From: Dastarcus helophoroides
Lineage: Eukaryota > Arthropoda > Insecta > Coleoptera > Bothrideridae
Reading direction: 5' to 3'
Length of the DNA stretch: 64,000 bases
Assembly: GCA_028583605.1 (NCBI GenBank)
Contig: CM053337.1
Coordinates: 22,274,264-22,338,263 of the forward strand
Position 1 is the stretch's first letter. Every line of letters begins with the position of its first letter. Below the pieces are notes generated by a model. The model searched no databases. It saw only the letters and a list, made by a program, of their open reading frames with translations, and was not told where the DNA came from. Position numbers and translations under genes: made by a program. Positions 1 to 10,935 of the stretch are shown piece by piece.

Positions 1-2
1 TA

Positions 3-501
3 TACTTTGTTTTCTCAAAACTTAATTCTTCAAAATAAAGTGATTGCAATTTTTGGTATCTTTTCTAAAATTTGGATTTTAAACTTTAACTTTTACTCAT
101 TCACTGTTATTTTTTCTAAAAATGTTTACTTCTCTATCGATATTTTAACTTCTTTTAGAGACATTGGCTTCTTTTAAAATTTTGAACCTAATTTTGAACT
201 GTCTGCTCTTTCTTCTCGAAATATCAAGTGTGTTTTGTTTATTAATTTTATTTAACATTTCTTAATAAACATGTTTTCGACCAATAAGAGTCTACCATGA
301 AGAATAATATCAAATACAGTAGAAATCTTGAATAATTTGAACTTTCGTCCTAGCGTCTTTTTTAATAATTTTGAATTGTTTTCGAAATACGACTTAATTA
401 TGAAATGGTATCTTTTCTTTAGAAGTTACAAGAAAGTTTTACATAAATCATATTTTTTATTCAAAACATCGTTTTTAACTCAAAAAGCACGACTCCAATG
501 G
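3..501. repeat. Tandem AT-rich module, copy 1
   Basis: This is the first of two diverged direct copies of an AT-rich module; the second is at 668-1,050. Shared landmarks in order are a block ending in GATTGCAAT, TTTGGATTTTAAACTTTAAC, TTTTAGAGACATTG, CTCGAAATATCAAGTGT and ACATAAATCA. Copy 1 is longer partly because it holds an insertion near 228-305. No coding potential is visible. Confidence 0.75.
228..305 (-). mobile_element. Internally deleted copy of the hammerhead retroposon
   Basis: On the minus strand this 78-bp piece begins like the full element at 28,131 (ATTCTTCATGGTAGAC, then CTTATTG) and soon jumps to that element's 3' end (AAGAAATGTTAAA plus an A-rich tail). The ribozyme and about 600 bp of interior are missing. 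Module copy 2 at 668-1,050 lacks the insertion. AATATCAA occurs on both sides (220-227 and 306-313), as expected of a target-site duplication. The short 5' match makes the identification probable, not certain. Confidence 0.6.
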
Positions 502-667
502 ACATAAAAAACTAAATTAATGAGCTAGGCAGAGCTATAGAGACTTAGTACTGATTGCAGAATGATGTTTTGTTCAAATTATTTGATACAATCATGTATC
601 TTATATGTTTAGCTGGCTAGCGAATCTCCAGTTATACAGAGTGTATAAATCATACTTCGTCTTCTAG
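502..667. other. Linker between the two tandem modules
   Basis: AT-rich sequence between the two module copies. I see no gene, RNA or recognisable repeat in it. Confidence 0.5.
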
Positions 668-1050
668 ACACTTTATTTTTCAAAACAACGAGATTGCAAT
701 TAGTGCCATCTTTCCTAAAATTTGGATTTTAAACTTTAACTTTCACTATTATTTTTTTCTAAAACTATTTACTTCTTTATCGATATTTTTAAGTTCTTTT
801 AGAGACATTGTTTAAGTTTCAAGGCTAATCTCGAACTATCTGTTCCTTCTCGAAATATCAAGTGTAGTAGGCAGTTTCGAATTTTTTTAAAATTTTGTCT
901 TGGTGTCTTTTTTAATAATTTTAATTTGTTTTCGAAAACGACTTAGTCATCAAATCGTCAATTTTTTCTCGAAATTACAAGAATTGTTTACATAAATCAC
1001 ATTTTTTAGTCAAAACATTGTCTTTTTCTCAAAAAACACGATTCCAATTT
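668..1050. repeat. Tandem AT-rich module, copy 2
   Basis: Diverged direct copy of 3-501 in the same order. It runs straight from CTCGAAATATCAAGTGT to the following block without the inserted piece found in copy 1, so it records the empty target site. Confidence 0.75.
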
Positions 1051-1344
1051 TTGATAATTTCTACTGAAAAATTGCTTTTTAATTCCGAAATTTGGGTTTC
1101 TCTGGAAATGTTCGCTTCTGAAATTTGACCCCAAATTACGACCTATTTTCTAAAAGTTTAACAAAGTTTTTACTACGAGTATTGCGTCTTTTTGAGGTGA
1201 AAACTTCTTTAGACGCATTGGGCGACTTTTGGTGGGGGGAAAATTAATGGTTTCGGATTACCACCACACTAATTCTCGTAGGCGACATTCTCTAATGTTT
1301 ACAGGTTATGTACCTGCGAATATAACCCCCAATATAATTAGAAA
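1051..1344. other. AT-rich sequence without recognisable gene
   Basis: Low-complexity TTTTCGAAA-type sequence grades into a more complex stretch. A 68-codon open frame starting at 1,229 runs through it into the tRNA-like element. It has no recognisable domain and is probably fortuitous. Confidence 0.4.
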
Positions 1345-1433
1345 AGCGCGAGATCGCCAGCGAGGTTCGAACTCTAATTCCTTCACGTACAAAGCATACA
1401 TGCTTGATCACTGCGCCTATCCACTTCCCTCTT
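1345..1433 (-). repeat. tRNA-like SINE head (candidate)
   Basis: Read on the minus strand, this segment has a GGATAGGCGCAGTGATC stretch resembling a tRNA D-arm/A box. About 45 nt later comes GTTCGAACC, which fits the pol III B-box core GTTCRANNC. The spacing is right for a tRNA-derived promoter. The anticodon and acceptor arms do not form an obvious cloverleaf, so a SINE head or decayed tRNA pseudogene is likelier than a functional tRNA. No second copy is seen in the window. Confidence 0.45.
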
Positions 1434-2153
1434 GAAAGCTAAACTGGCCTGATAATCTAACCCTACCCCTGAAGTTAAATTCAATATGCATAAATGTGTA
1501 TATTATAAGTATTTAAATGGTGCTTTAATCTGATTATTATTCCTATTCTCGCCGTAAACGAAAGCTGACTATATCAGAAAAAAGTTGGGAAAATAGGACC
1601 AGGCGTCAATTCGAAAGACAGTATGCGACGTGTAAGATTAAAATAGAAATCAAGATAGCATAATAAAAACGCTTCACACGTACATAATTTCGCCTGCGCA
1701 TGACGAACGGAAGTGACAAAAAGAACTAGTAACATTTAGTCAAGCGTGTGGCGACGCTGTTATACTTTTAAATAACATTTCTTAAAATCGTCATTAATTA
1801 TTTTGATTTGAGTAATATTATAATACTCACATTTGAATGTTTTGATTTTTGTGCTTTTGTGACCCAGCTATTTCCTGTAAAATATGAAATAGCTGCTCTT
1901 ACAAAATGAGAGATTTAACTACGAATAATTGTAATGAATACATTGGATAATATCAGAATGTATAAATGGAAAGATTCGGCCAGGATCAAGGGTAGTCAGT
2001 CGCCTGTCACCTGAGTTTAATGTAAGTAATATAAAATTTTAGGTATGTATCCCACAGATACCAAAATATATAAACAGTTTCTGTTAGTTCCGGAACAATT
2101 GAACTATTTCATATTCAATAACATCAGGAAAAATGTTATCACTGTTATTTCCT
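1434..2153. other. Unique AT-rich sequence
   Basis: Moderately complex sequence with no long open frame. A small inverted repeat, AGCTATTTC and GAAATAGCT, lies near 1,867-1,895. No gene is supported. Confidence 0.45.
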
Positions 2154-2201
2154 AATTTTAAGTTTTTACTTCTGTCGGCAGTACACATGACTGCCTAATT
2201 A
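2154..2201. repeat. Short dispersed repeat, copy 1
   Basis: The string TTTTAAGTTTT, then ACTTCTGTCGGCA and ACTGCC.AATTA recurs in the same orientation at 6,943-6,993. It is embedded in unrelated AT-rich sequence both times. Family unknown. Confidence 0.6.
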
Positions 2202-3690
2202 TTTTTGATTTTTTATTCTAAAGGCTTATTTTAATTTTCAACTTTTCATGAAGTTTTGAAGTATTGACTTCAGTGGTTTAAATTTTATTTCACAATTTCG
2301 ACCTTAGTTGGGATTTTTTGACTTTCTTTCGAAGTGGAGAAGCCTTTTATCCTTTAATTTACTTTCGTGAAAAACTTCGGTTGTAGTTAACCCTAAATTG
2401 CCCGATTCGGCCCTGTTTCATTTTCAGCGAGCCGCAATTTATCAAAAACTTAATTATTATAAAAAATACGACTCGTAAAGCCCCGTAAGCGGCGGCGTAC
2501 TGAAATTACGTCTTGTTGCCTGCCACGGGTACTATTGTTCTCCTATTAGAAATTACGACGGCCATACGAGTTTCTCAAACAAGGCGCCCATTTAAGGCAG
2601 TTAACGGATCGACTGAAACGGCCTCGCGCCTAAGAAATTGTGTAAAAGCGATGCAAATTTTGTTTATTTTCGACGTGAAGCAGATGTCGAATGAGTTATT
2701 TGAACAAACTGCGGATAATACTACAATATTTACACGCAGCTTCCAGCTAGGAAGTAGGCAAACAACGCGTTAATCCTTATTACATCGTGAACTACCAGCG
2801 AATGCAAATTGTTTCTCGTTTTGAATCGAATCGATCTGGCCACACGAAAGAGATGCGTCCGTTGAAACGAGCCAAAGCTAGGGGGATGATTTTCCCACCT
2901 TAGTGGTGACTAAAGGAGCGATAACGATCGTCTAATGCTAATGTAATAAGCTTATACACCTGTTTAAATCTGGCATGTGGGGGTATCAAAAAGGGCCTCT
3001 GTCTGGGCGTCTGTTTGAACCTAGGTGCATTCACTCTCACCCTAAATATGTCAGCCCCTTGTCAACAACCTTGTTTGTGGACCACTAGCCATAAAGTCTG
3101 ATTAAGACCGCGAATGATAATGTTAGAGACATGGAAGATAACAAAACTTTCATTCGGGCCTTGTTAGAAATAGAGTCCTGAATTTCGTTAAACAAATATT
3201 TGGGGACTTGTAAGGTAAGCGCACAGTTTTTTTAGCTGGAACTGAAAGAAACAAGAATCTTCTACAATTCTGTTGCACGGTGTCGGTTCGAATGATTAAT
3301 ACGCCGTGAATTGTAACCATTTTATATCAAAATTGAACTCGAAACACTACAATTGTAATTCACTTCACTAATTAACTCACTTATTCAGTGACTTCTAAAT
3401 AACTAACTGAGGGAAAGCCCACCGGACCCTCCATACATAGATCCCGTTTCGGGTTCTAGAAGAATCCAGCAGATACGGCTTATCGTTTTTCGCAATTTCT
3501 GGAGCGCTTATCTGCCGTTTGATTAATTATCGCGGCCGCTTCCCCTTATCAAATTTTCTAGAAAACTCCCAACTAAACTTTATAATTACAATTTGTTACA
3601 ATTCTATTAAAGTTTCCCAATTACTTTAATAACTGCTTTTCATAAAGTGTTTTATTTGGATTTTTTTTAAAGTGATTAGGTGAATAAACT
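2202..3690. other. Unique GC-richer island, non-coding as far as seen
   Basis: Between about 2,400 and 3,600 the sequence is complex and GC-richer than its surroundings, with no sign of the repeats that dominate elsewhere. A frame of about 86 codons at 2,513-2,773 opens on a TTG rather than an ATG and has no recognisable domain. Conserved non-coding DNA, a UTR or an unrecognised exon are all possible. Confidence 0.4.
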
Positions 3691-3697
3691 CCCATCT

Positions 3698-3840
3698 AAT
3701 CCGAGACTTTTAATCCGAAACTTTTAATCCGACACTCTTAATCCGACACTTTTGATCCGACACTTTTAATCCGACACGTTTACTCCGACCCCTTTAATCC
3801 GACAGTTTTAATCCGACACTTTAGTCCGAGACTTTTAATC
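3698..3840. repeat. 14-bp minisatellite (AATCCGACACTTTT)
   Basis: About ten head-to-tail copies of a 14-bp unit, consensus AATCCGACACTTTT. Substitutions (GAGAC, GAAAC, GACCC) are scattered through the array and one copy is shortened by a base. It directly precedes the G-run array. Confidence 0.9.
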
Positions 3841-3879
3841 TTTTCCAACTAATCTGGCACCCGCTAATCCAAATAAAAG

Positions 3880-6830
3880 TATAAAAAAAAAATTAGGAGG
3901 AGGGGGTCAAAATGAGAATATAAAAAAAGAAAAATTGTGGGGAGTGCAAAAACAATAAAATATAAAAAAGAAAACTGGGGAGCAAGAAAAAATTGGAGGG
4001 GGGGGGGGCAAAATGAAAATAAATAAAAGAGAAAATGAAGGGGTCAAAAACATGAGGGAAGTAAAAATGGGGGAGCAAAAATGGAGTGAGCAAAAACGGT
4101 GGGAGCAAAAATGGTGTGAGCAAAAAAAATAAACAAATATAATGGGCTGCGAGATATTGGGGGGGCACATTAAAAAAATTTGCGGGTAATGAAAATATGA
4201 AAAAATGGAAAAGGGCAAAAATGGGGGAGCAAAAAAAATATACAAAAAAATTTGGGAGGGGACAAATAATTGGGGGCAAAATGAAAATATATAAAAAAAA
4301 TTGGAGGGGACAAAACAAAAATATGAAAAAATGTAGGGGGCAAAAATGCGAAAGCAAAAAGAAAATATACAAAAAAGAAATTGGGGCGCAAAACATTACA
4401 GGGGCAAAATAAAAATATATAAAAAAAAAATTTGCGGGCGCAAAATAAAAATATAAAAAATACTGGGAGCAAACATGAGGATAGCAAAAAGAAAACATAT
4501 AAAAAAATTTGGGGAGGAGGGGTAAAAAATTGGTGGGGCAAAATAAAAATATATAAAAAAATTGGAAGGGAACAAAATGAAAATATGAGAAATGAAGACT
4601 TGGCAAAAATGGAGAAAGCAAAAACAAAATATACAAGAAAAATTGGGAGGGGCAAATAATTGGAGGACAAAATGAAAATATATAAAAAAATTGGGAAGAA
4701 CCAAACGAAAATATGAAAAAATGAAGGGAAGCAAAAATAGGGAAGGCAAAAAGAAAATATACAAAAAAGAAAGTGGGGGGGCAAAAAATTGCAGAGGCAA
4801 AATGCAAATAAATAAAAACGAAAAATTGGAGGGCACTATAAAAATATAAAAAATACTGGGGGCAAAAATGAGCATAGCAAAAAGAAAATATAAAAAAAAA
4901 TTTGAGGGGGCAAAAAATTGGTGCGGCAAAATAAAAATATATAAAAAAATTGGGAGGGAACAAATGAAAATATGAGAAATGTAGGCTTCGCAAAAATGGG
5001 GAAAACAAAAAGAAAATATACAAAAAAAAATTGGGAGCGGGGCAAATAATTGAGGGACAAAATGAAAATATATATAAAAATTGGGGAAACCAAACAAAAA
5101 TATGAAATAATGGAGGGGGACAAAAATGGGAAAAGCAAAAAGAAAATATATAAAAAAGAAATTGGGGGGGGGGGCAAATGAAAATATAAAAAATGGAATC
5201 TTGGCAAAAATGTGGGAAGCAAAAAATTATATAAAAAAAAGAAATTATGGGGGCAAAAACATGAGGGGGAGCAAAAATGGGGGAGCCAAAATGTGGTGAG
5301 CAAAAATGGTAGGAGCAAAAATGGGGTGAGTAAAAAAAAGTGGAACAAAATGAAACAAAAAACAGAAAAATTGGGGGGCAAAATAAAAATATATAAAAAA
5401 ATTGGGAGAGCAATGAAAATATGACAAAATGGAAGGGGGCAAAAATGGGGGAAGCAAATGGAAAATATACAAAAAAAATGGGAGAGGACAAATAATTGGG
5501 GAGCAAAATGAAAATTTATAATAAAATTGAGGGAAGCAAAACGAAAATATGAAAAAATGAAGGGAGCAAAAATAAAGAAGCAAAGGAATAATATACAAAA
5601 AAGAAATTGGGGGGGCAAAACATTGCAGGGGCAAAATGAAAATATATAAAAAATTGGGCGGGGGGGACAAAATAAAAATATGAAAAATGGAGGGTTGGCA
5701 AAAACGGGGAAAGCTAAAAGAAAATATACAAAAAAGAAATTGGGGAGGAAAAAAATTGCAGGGGCAAAATAAAAATATATAAAAAGAAAAATTTGGGAGC
5801 AAAATAAAAATATAAAAAATACTGGGGGCAAAAATGGGGATAGCAAAAAGAAAATATACAAAAAATGGGGGAGGGGGGAATTGTGGGGGCAAAATAAAAA
5901 TATATAAAAAAATTGGGGACGGAAATGAATGAAATGAAAATATAAAAAATGGAGGCTTGGTAAAAATGGGGGAAGTAGAAAGAAAATATTTAAAAAAGAA
6001 ATTGGGGGGGCAAAAAATTGCAGGTGCTAAATGAAAATATATAAACAATAAAAATTGGGGACGCAAAATAAAACTATGAAAAATGGTGGGGGCAAAAATG
6101 GGGGAAGCAAAAAGAAAATATACAAAAGAGAAATTGGAGGGAGGGGACAAAAAATTGCGGAGGCAAAAAAATATATAAAAAAGAAAAATTGGTGGGGACA
6201 ACATGAAAATATGAAAAAATAAATAGGTGCAAAAATGGGTGGATCAAAAAGAAAATATACAAAAAAGAATTTGGGGGCAAAATAAAAATATATAAAAAAG
6301 AAAAATTGGGGGGCAAAATGAAAATATGAAGAAATGAAAGCGGGCAAAAATGGGGGAAGCAAAACGAAAATATACAAAATAGAAATTGGACGGGGGGACA
6401 AAAAATTGCGGAAGCAAAAAAATATACACAAAAGAAAAATTGGGGGGGGGGCAAAATGAAAATTTGAAAAAATAAATGGGGGCAAAAATAGAAGGATCAA
6501 AAAAAAATATACAAAAAACAATTTGGGGGCAAAATAAAAATATGGAAAAAAGAAAAATTGGGGGCAAAATGAAAATATGATGAAATGAAAGCGGGCAAGA
6601 TAAAAATATACAAAAATCGGGAGAAGCAAAATGAAAATGTGAAAAAATGGGGGGCAAAATGAAAATATGAACAAATGAAAGGGGGCAAGATGAAAATTAC
6701 AAAAATGGGGAGAAGCAAAATGAAAATGTGAAAAAATGGGGGGCAAAATGAAAATATGAAAAAGAAAAATTGGGGGAAGGTGAAATGAAAATTAATAAAA
6801 AGAAAAATTGGGAGTAGTGGTGCTTACATA
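3880..6830. repeat. 3-kb G-run/A-rich degenerate tandem array
   Basis: The plus strand is nearly pure A, G and sparse T. It is made of short modules such as GGGGGCAAAATGAAAATATA, AAAAAATTG and GCAAAAATGGGGGAAGC in varying order. Composite blocks recur at roughly 130-250 bp; the AAATTGCRG-GGCAAAAT landmark appears near 4,395, 4,785, 5,620, 5,755, 6,015, 6,160 and 6,400. Long minus-strand open frames (up to 537 codons, rich in F, Y, I, P, C) are by-products of the scarcity of A-starting stop codons on that strand and are not genes. Confidence 0.9.
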
Positions 6831-7691
6831 GGGGAGGGGTGATGTTCGCCGCCGCCCTCAATTATTTGTTCTTCTCAACTGAGAAAAACCACTAAAAACT
6901 TAGAAAAAGATTTTTTAAATATTTTGAAATTTGTTATATCGTAGTTTTAAGTTTTCACTTCTGTCGGCATTCCCCATAACTGCCCAATTATATTTATTTT
7001 AATGAGATTGTCAAAAATTTTTATAATAACCCGAAAAATCTCAACTTCAAACTTGGAATTTCGAAAAATTTGTATATTTTCTATTTTCAATTGAATTCAT
7101 TTTTTTCTGTTTTAGTAATTTTCAGTTTAAACTTGACATGTATTCCTAAACCCTGCAGTTTTTTAGAAATTTTTTTTTCCGGAATTTTAAGTTGAAAGTT
7201 GCAATTTGTAATTGTTTTTCTGAATATTTCAATTTAAAAAATAAGTTCTAGACGCTTTCTAAAAAATAAAAGGTTGATTCAAATGTATTTAAAATATCAA
7301 TTCGAACTTTAACCTTCTTTTTTTCGACCTTTCGACATTTTTCTCAAAATTTATAGGAAAACATGATTTTTTATAGAGTATTTGTTTGTTTCGAAATGAC
7401 TATTTTCTTAAAAACTTCAAATTAAGGCTCGAAATATGTATAATTTTGGCAAAATTTCAATATAAGATCGAAATTACGAAAAATTAATTCAAACTTTTCC
7501 TATTTTCCATTTTGACTTTGAAATTAAACTTGAAGATTAATTTTAATTTTTTCTCAGAATTGTACTGCAAACTAAAAATTATTTTTCAAAATTTGTTTTT
7601 TAAAACGGAAATTTCAACGTTATTTTGGTAATTTTGAGTTTAACAAGTTATTAAAATTCCGAAATTTTTCGTTAAATTTTGAGTTAAAAAC
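6831..7691. other. AT-rich degenerate sequence with a dispersed-repeat copy
   Basis: A GC-rich patch near 6,850 is followed by degenerate AAATTTCGAACTTT-type sequence. The segment 6,943-6,993 is a second copy of the short repeat at 2,154-2,201. No gene is seen. Confidence 0.5.
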
Positions 7692-7855
7692 TTTGGTGGA
7701 ACGGACTGGTCCTTGGTTATCTTCAAAAATTGAAATATTGATACTGAGTATCTCTCTGAAGGTGTCAGCTTGGCTGTCGAAACGCGTTAGAGCAACGTTT
7801 GTTGTGTTTTTTAATCCTTCTTGGCTTCAGGGGATGTGTTCTGTATTTCAATTTC
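7692..7855 (+). mobile_element. Foldback family A element, partial copy
   Basis: It starts with the family end TTGGTGGAACGGACT and continues through CCTTGGTTATCTTCAAAAAT. It then carries the internal CTCTCTGAAGGTGTCAGC segment and ends at TGTATTTCAATTT. One inverted half is almost complete and the other is reduced. The stretch 7,751-7,793 contains a degenerate hammerhead-like core (CTGA, a short hairpin, CGAAACGCGTT). Confidence 0.8.
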
Positions 7856-9169
7856 GAGTTAAAAGCTTTTTTCCTAAAATTTTGACTTAAAAGTTAAATA
7901 ATTGATATTTGCTACCCTTACTTCGTGGAATTCTTTAATATTATTAATATTTATTTATTAATATTTAATATTATGAATAAAAGTTAAAGACACGAATATT
8001 TCTTAAATTATTTAACACCAAAATATATATTGTATTGATATGTACTGATAAAATTTAACTTCTCTCTAAAAAAAATTATGTTTAAATTTGAGAAATCGAT
8101 CTTTTTTGGATATTTCGGATTAAAATTTCACTATTATTTTAAAATTTTCAGTTTAAATTTTTCCTGTTTATTCTTATAAAATTAAAAAGTTTATCGAAAA
8201 TTTGCATTTTCACTAAATACTTTAACCTTCAAATATCTAACGTTTTTCTCTAATTTCAATTGAAAATTTGAAATTGTTTTTATAAATTTAATAATTAATT
8301 TAATTTAATTTATTTAGCTAATTGCTAATACATCGAAAAAATCTTTAGGTGTTAAACCCAAAATTTCAACTAAGAATGCTTAAAAGAAAAAATTTTAAAA
8401 TCCGAATTTTGAAATTAATTATCGAAACAAAAAAGTAAAATTTGAAAATTAAATTGCACTTTTGGTTTCAAAATTTTGGGAGAAAATAAAAGATAAAGTT
8501 CCGAATTTTAATTTTAAAGTGGACAATATGGAAGTTCCGAGAAAAATTTTTCGAGATTCAACTCAAAATTTCAACTTTCAATCTAAAATCACTTAAAAAA
8601 GTACAAATTTCTAGCTTGGAATTCAGTTTTCTTTCCAAAATCGAAATAAAGAGTAAAACTTTGAAACCAAAATCGCAGTTCTAACAAAAAAAATTTTTTT
8701 TTTCAAGACTGAATTCGAAATTTCTACTAAGACCTCGATTTTGAAAACGAAGAAATTTTGAAATTGAAATGGAGATTTAGAAATTTTAATAGAAATGTCA
8801 ATTAGGTGAGATTTCGAGGGTAAATTTAATATTTAGAACAAACACTTTTATGAGAAATATAGAAATTTTGAATTTAAAATGAAACGTCTCAGTTTTTTTT
8901 TGAACTGTGCAATTTAAAGTCGAAATTTTGAGCTGTAAAGTTTTCAATTCGAAAAAAAACTATAAATGTTAAGTTTAGATTGGAAATTTTTAAGTGTTTT
9001 TAAAAATTTCGATTTCAAAGTTGTTTGCAAGTAGAATACAACCTAGACTGCAAATTCATGCAGCCCTCCAGGGGTGTATAGTGAATCATCAGTAGCTGAA
9101 CTATCAACAGTTGAAACACTGCCACCTAGCGAAGCGGTTGCTCTCTAGGAAAGTTCCCAGAAGACAAGG
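7856..9169. other. Degenerate TTTCGAAATTT-type AT-rich sequence
   Basis: Over a kilobase of short A/T runs punctuated by CGAAATTT and its complement, with no strict period. It is typical of the background of this window. No gene or RNA is supported. Confidence 0.55.
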
Positions 9170-9325
9170 ATTCTAATGCACAGACCAATAGGTTCGAACA
9201 TTGATTAGATTTGAAGTTTGAAAATCAAAGTTTGGAAACCAAAGACCGGTTTCGATTGAAACCGGTCTTTGGTTTCCAAACTTCGAATCTAATTAATGTT
9301 CAAACATATTGGTCTGTGCATTAGA
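9170..9325. repeat. Long near-perfect hairpin (foldback/MITE-like)
   Basis: The left arm is 9,170-9,253 and the right arm 9,258-9,325, around a 4-nt centre (GATT). The inner stem is CCGGTTTC/GAAACCGG and the outer stem includes ATTCTAATGCACAGACCAAT with its complement. The left arm has a small internal duplication (GAAGTTTG/CAAAGTTTG) that breaks perfect pairing. A small foldback element or MITE is likely; no TSD was recognised. Confidence 0.85.
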
Positions 9326-9880
9326 ATTCAAAGTTGTTGCTAGAAACTTTGTAGCTCTACTTTAAATAGATTTTTGTTAATTTTACAAACTATGATTTTG
9401 TGGATACTGTTTGTAACCTTGGATAGCTGATTATAGTGTATTGTTTTTCTGGTAATTTTTACATAATACTTTAGACCCATTCGTTTTATTGTGCTTATCT
9501 GAACTGATTTTATAAATGGGAAAATGTGTTACGTTGTATCTATCAATGCGGCTCTTATGGTAACCTTCCTACTCAGGATTACTTTTTGCTTAAAAAGGAA
9601 ATCGTTTTTTTTTAACTGAACAACTAGCAGAAATAAAACAAAGTTTAATAGAAACGCTATTATCGATGTCGTATCTAAAACAGAACAAATCGATGTCTTA
9701 ATTTAACAAATCTTGAAATTGCATAAACTGTTTGTAACTTCGGATAGTTGATTACATAAAGTTATATTTCTGTTATCTAATTTTGTAAAAAAGGTATCTT
9801 AGCTAACCATTACACATGTATAATTATTCGATTAAAAGTAATTTTTAAATTTAGTGACATCTAGCGATTGAATTCGTCTT
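9326..9880. other. AT-rich sequence with a short direct duplication
   Basis: A TGTTTGTAACYTYGGATAG-TTGATTA block occurs near 9,408 and again near 9,730, each followed by a TTTCTG-TAATTTTT-like tail. Nothing coding is evident. Confidence 0.45.
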
Positions 9881-10680
9881 TGCGCTTTCAATTAGCCAAA
9901 CGACGATTTAAACCCGATGAGGCGCTATTAAATTAATTCCACCTTTTCAGGCGGCCAATTGCGTAAAATTCAATAACACCCCGACAACCAACATCCCCTG
10001 TTGACAAGTATAGGTCAGCTAAATTAGATCTGTTTTATTTATTAACGGTGGCTGTGGTGCCCCCGGTACTTTTGCATACCGGAAATGTTTTGCCAGCTGC
10101 CGTTGACAGATTTGTAATTAAAATTTCGAATTTGACGCCAGCATCTAGAGCGCCGCGACTCGCTCTGCGACAAACAATCTCTGCGCCGTCTTGATTGTTC
10201 TTAAATATAATTAAATTTAATTAAAGATATGCATCAACACTGTCTTCCGGACAACCGTGTTAATCTTCGGCCGGCGTTGCATCGTCGTCGTGTTTTGCAT
10301 TTTCCATGAATATCGAGAACAAAAGAAACTGCTCCGCGGTTTTCACAATTGCTTACGAGAACGTTGATTGCTAAATTTTGAAGGTTTTTGTTGTCTTGAG
10401 AGGAGAAATTTTTTACTTTTCTCTTGAACCACTAGTTTCTAGGACTTTCCCAAATTTGGAAAACTTTCGTCCTTTTCGCTTTTTTTTAAGTGAAAACCTA
10501 TAGTTTCGCGTCATCATCACGCTAATTCACGTCACCATTACGATGATTTTCGTTACCGAGATGCTCCAACGTTAACGTTGTGTGGTCATGAGTAAGACCC
10601 GTCGCCAGCCATACCTCAGCCTTGGAAAAACTATCTCTTAAAATAGTTTAATAATATCTTCTTAATAGATTTCTAAGCGT
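9881..10680. other. Unique GC-richer island
   Basis: Complex sequence, especially at 9,880-10,330, with several CpG-rich patches such as GCGCCGCGACTCGCTCTGCG. There is no long open frame and no match to the window's repeats. A conserved non-coding element or regulatory region is possible; function cannot be read from sequence alone. Confidence 0.4.
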
Positions 10681-10772
10681 CGACTAATAGACAACGCATA
10701 CCCTAAGCCGGTGGGTCTAGGAGTATATAATTTCGCACAGAGGTTCTCCGTAATACGTAAGTGAGGAATTTG
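10681..10772. repeat. Fragment of the inverted-repeat-2 family
   Basis: It contains GACTAATAGACAACG and ATTTCGCACAGAGGTTCTCC followed by GTAATACGTAAG. These match the right arm of the inverted repeat at 42.2-45.6 kb (near 44,770-44,845) in the same orientation. It is an isolated, diverged fragment. Confidence 0.65.
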
Positions 10773-10805
10773 GTTCTTTTTAAATAGGAAATTTCTAGAA
10801 AAAGA

Positions 10806-10935
10806 CGAAATCTTAAAATGAAGACGAAATTTCAAAATAAAGAAGAAATTTCAAAATAAAGACGAAATTTCAAAATAAAGACGAAATTTCAAAATAAAGA
10901 CAAAATTTTCAAATAAGGACGAAATTTAAAATAAA
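10806..10935. repeat. 19-bp minisatellite
   Basis: About six tandem copies of the 19-bp unit GACGAAATTTCAAAATAAA, with single-base variants, at the entrance of the large satellite. Confidence 0.85.

Noticed and set aside
2513..2773. 86-codon plus-strand frame in the unique island
   Set aside because: It begins on TTG, has no recognisable features and no splice signals that I could defend.
3893..6746. Long minus-strand open frames up to 537 codons rich in F, Y, I, P and C
   Set aside because: They follow from the near absence of stop codons on the C/T-rich strand of the G-run array. Several overlapping frames are open at once and the translations simply repeat the DNA modules.
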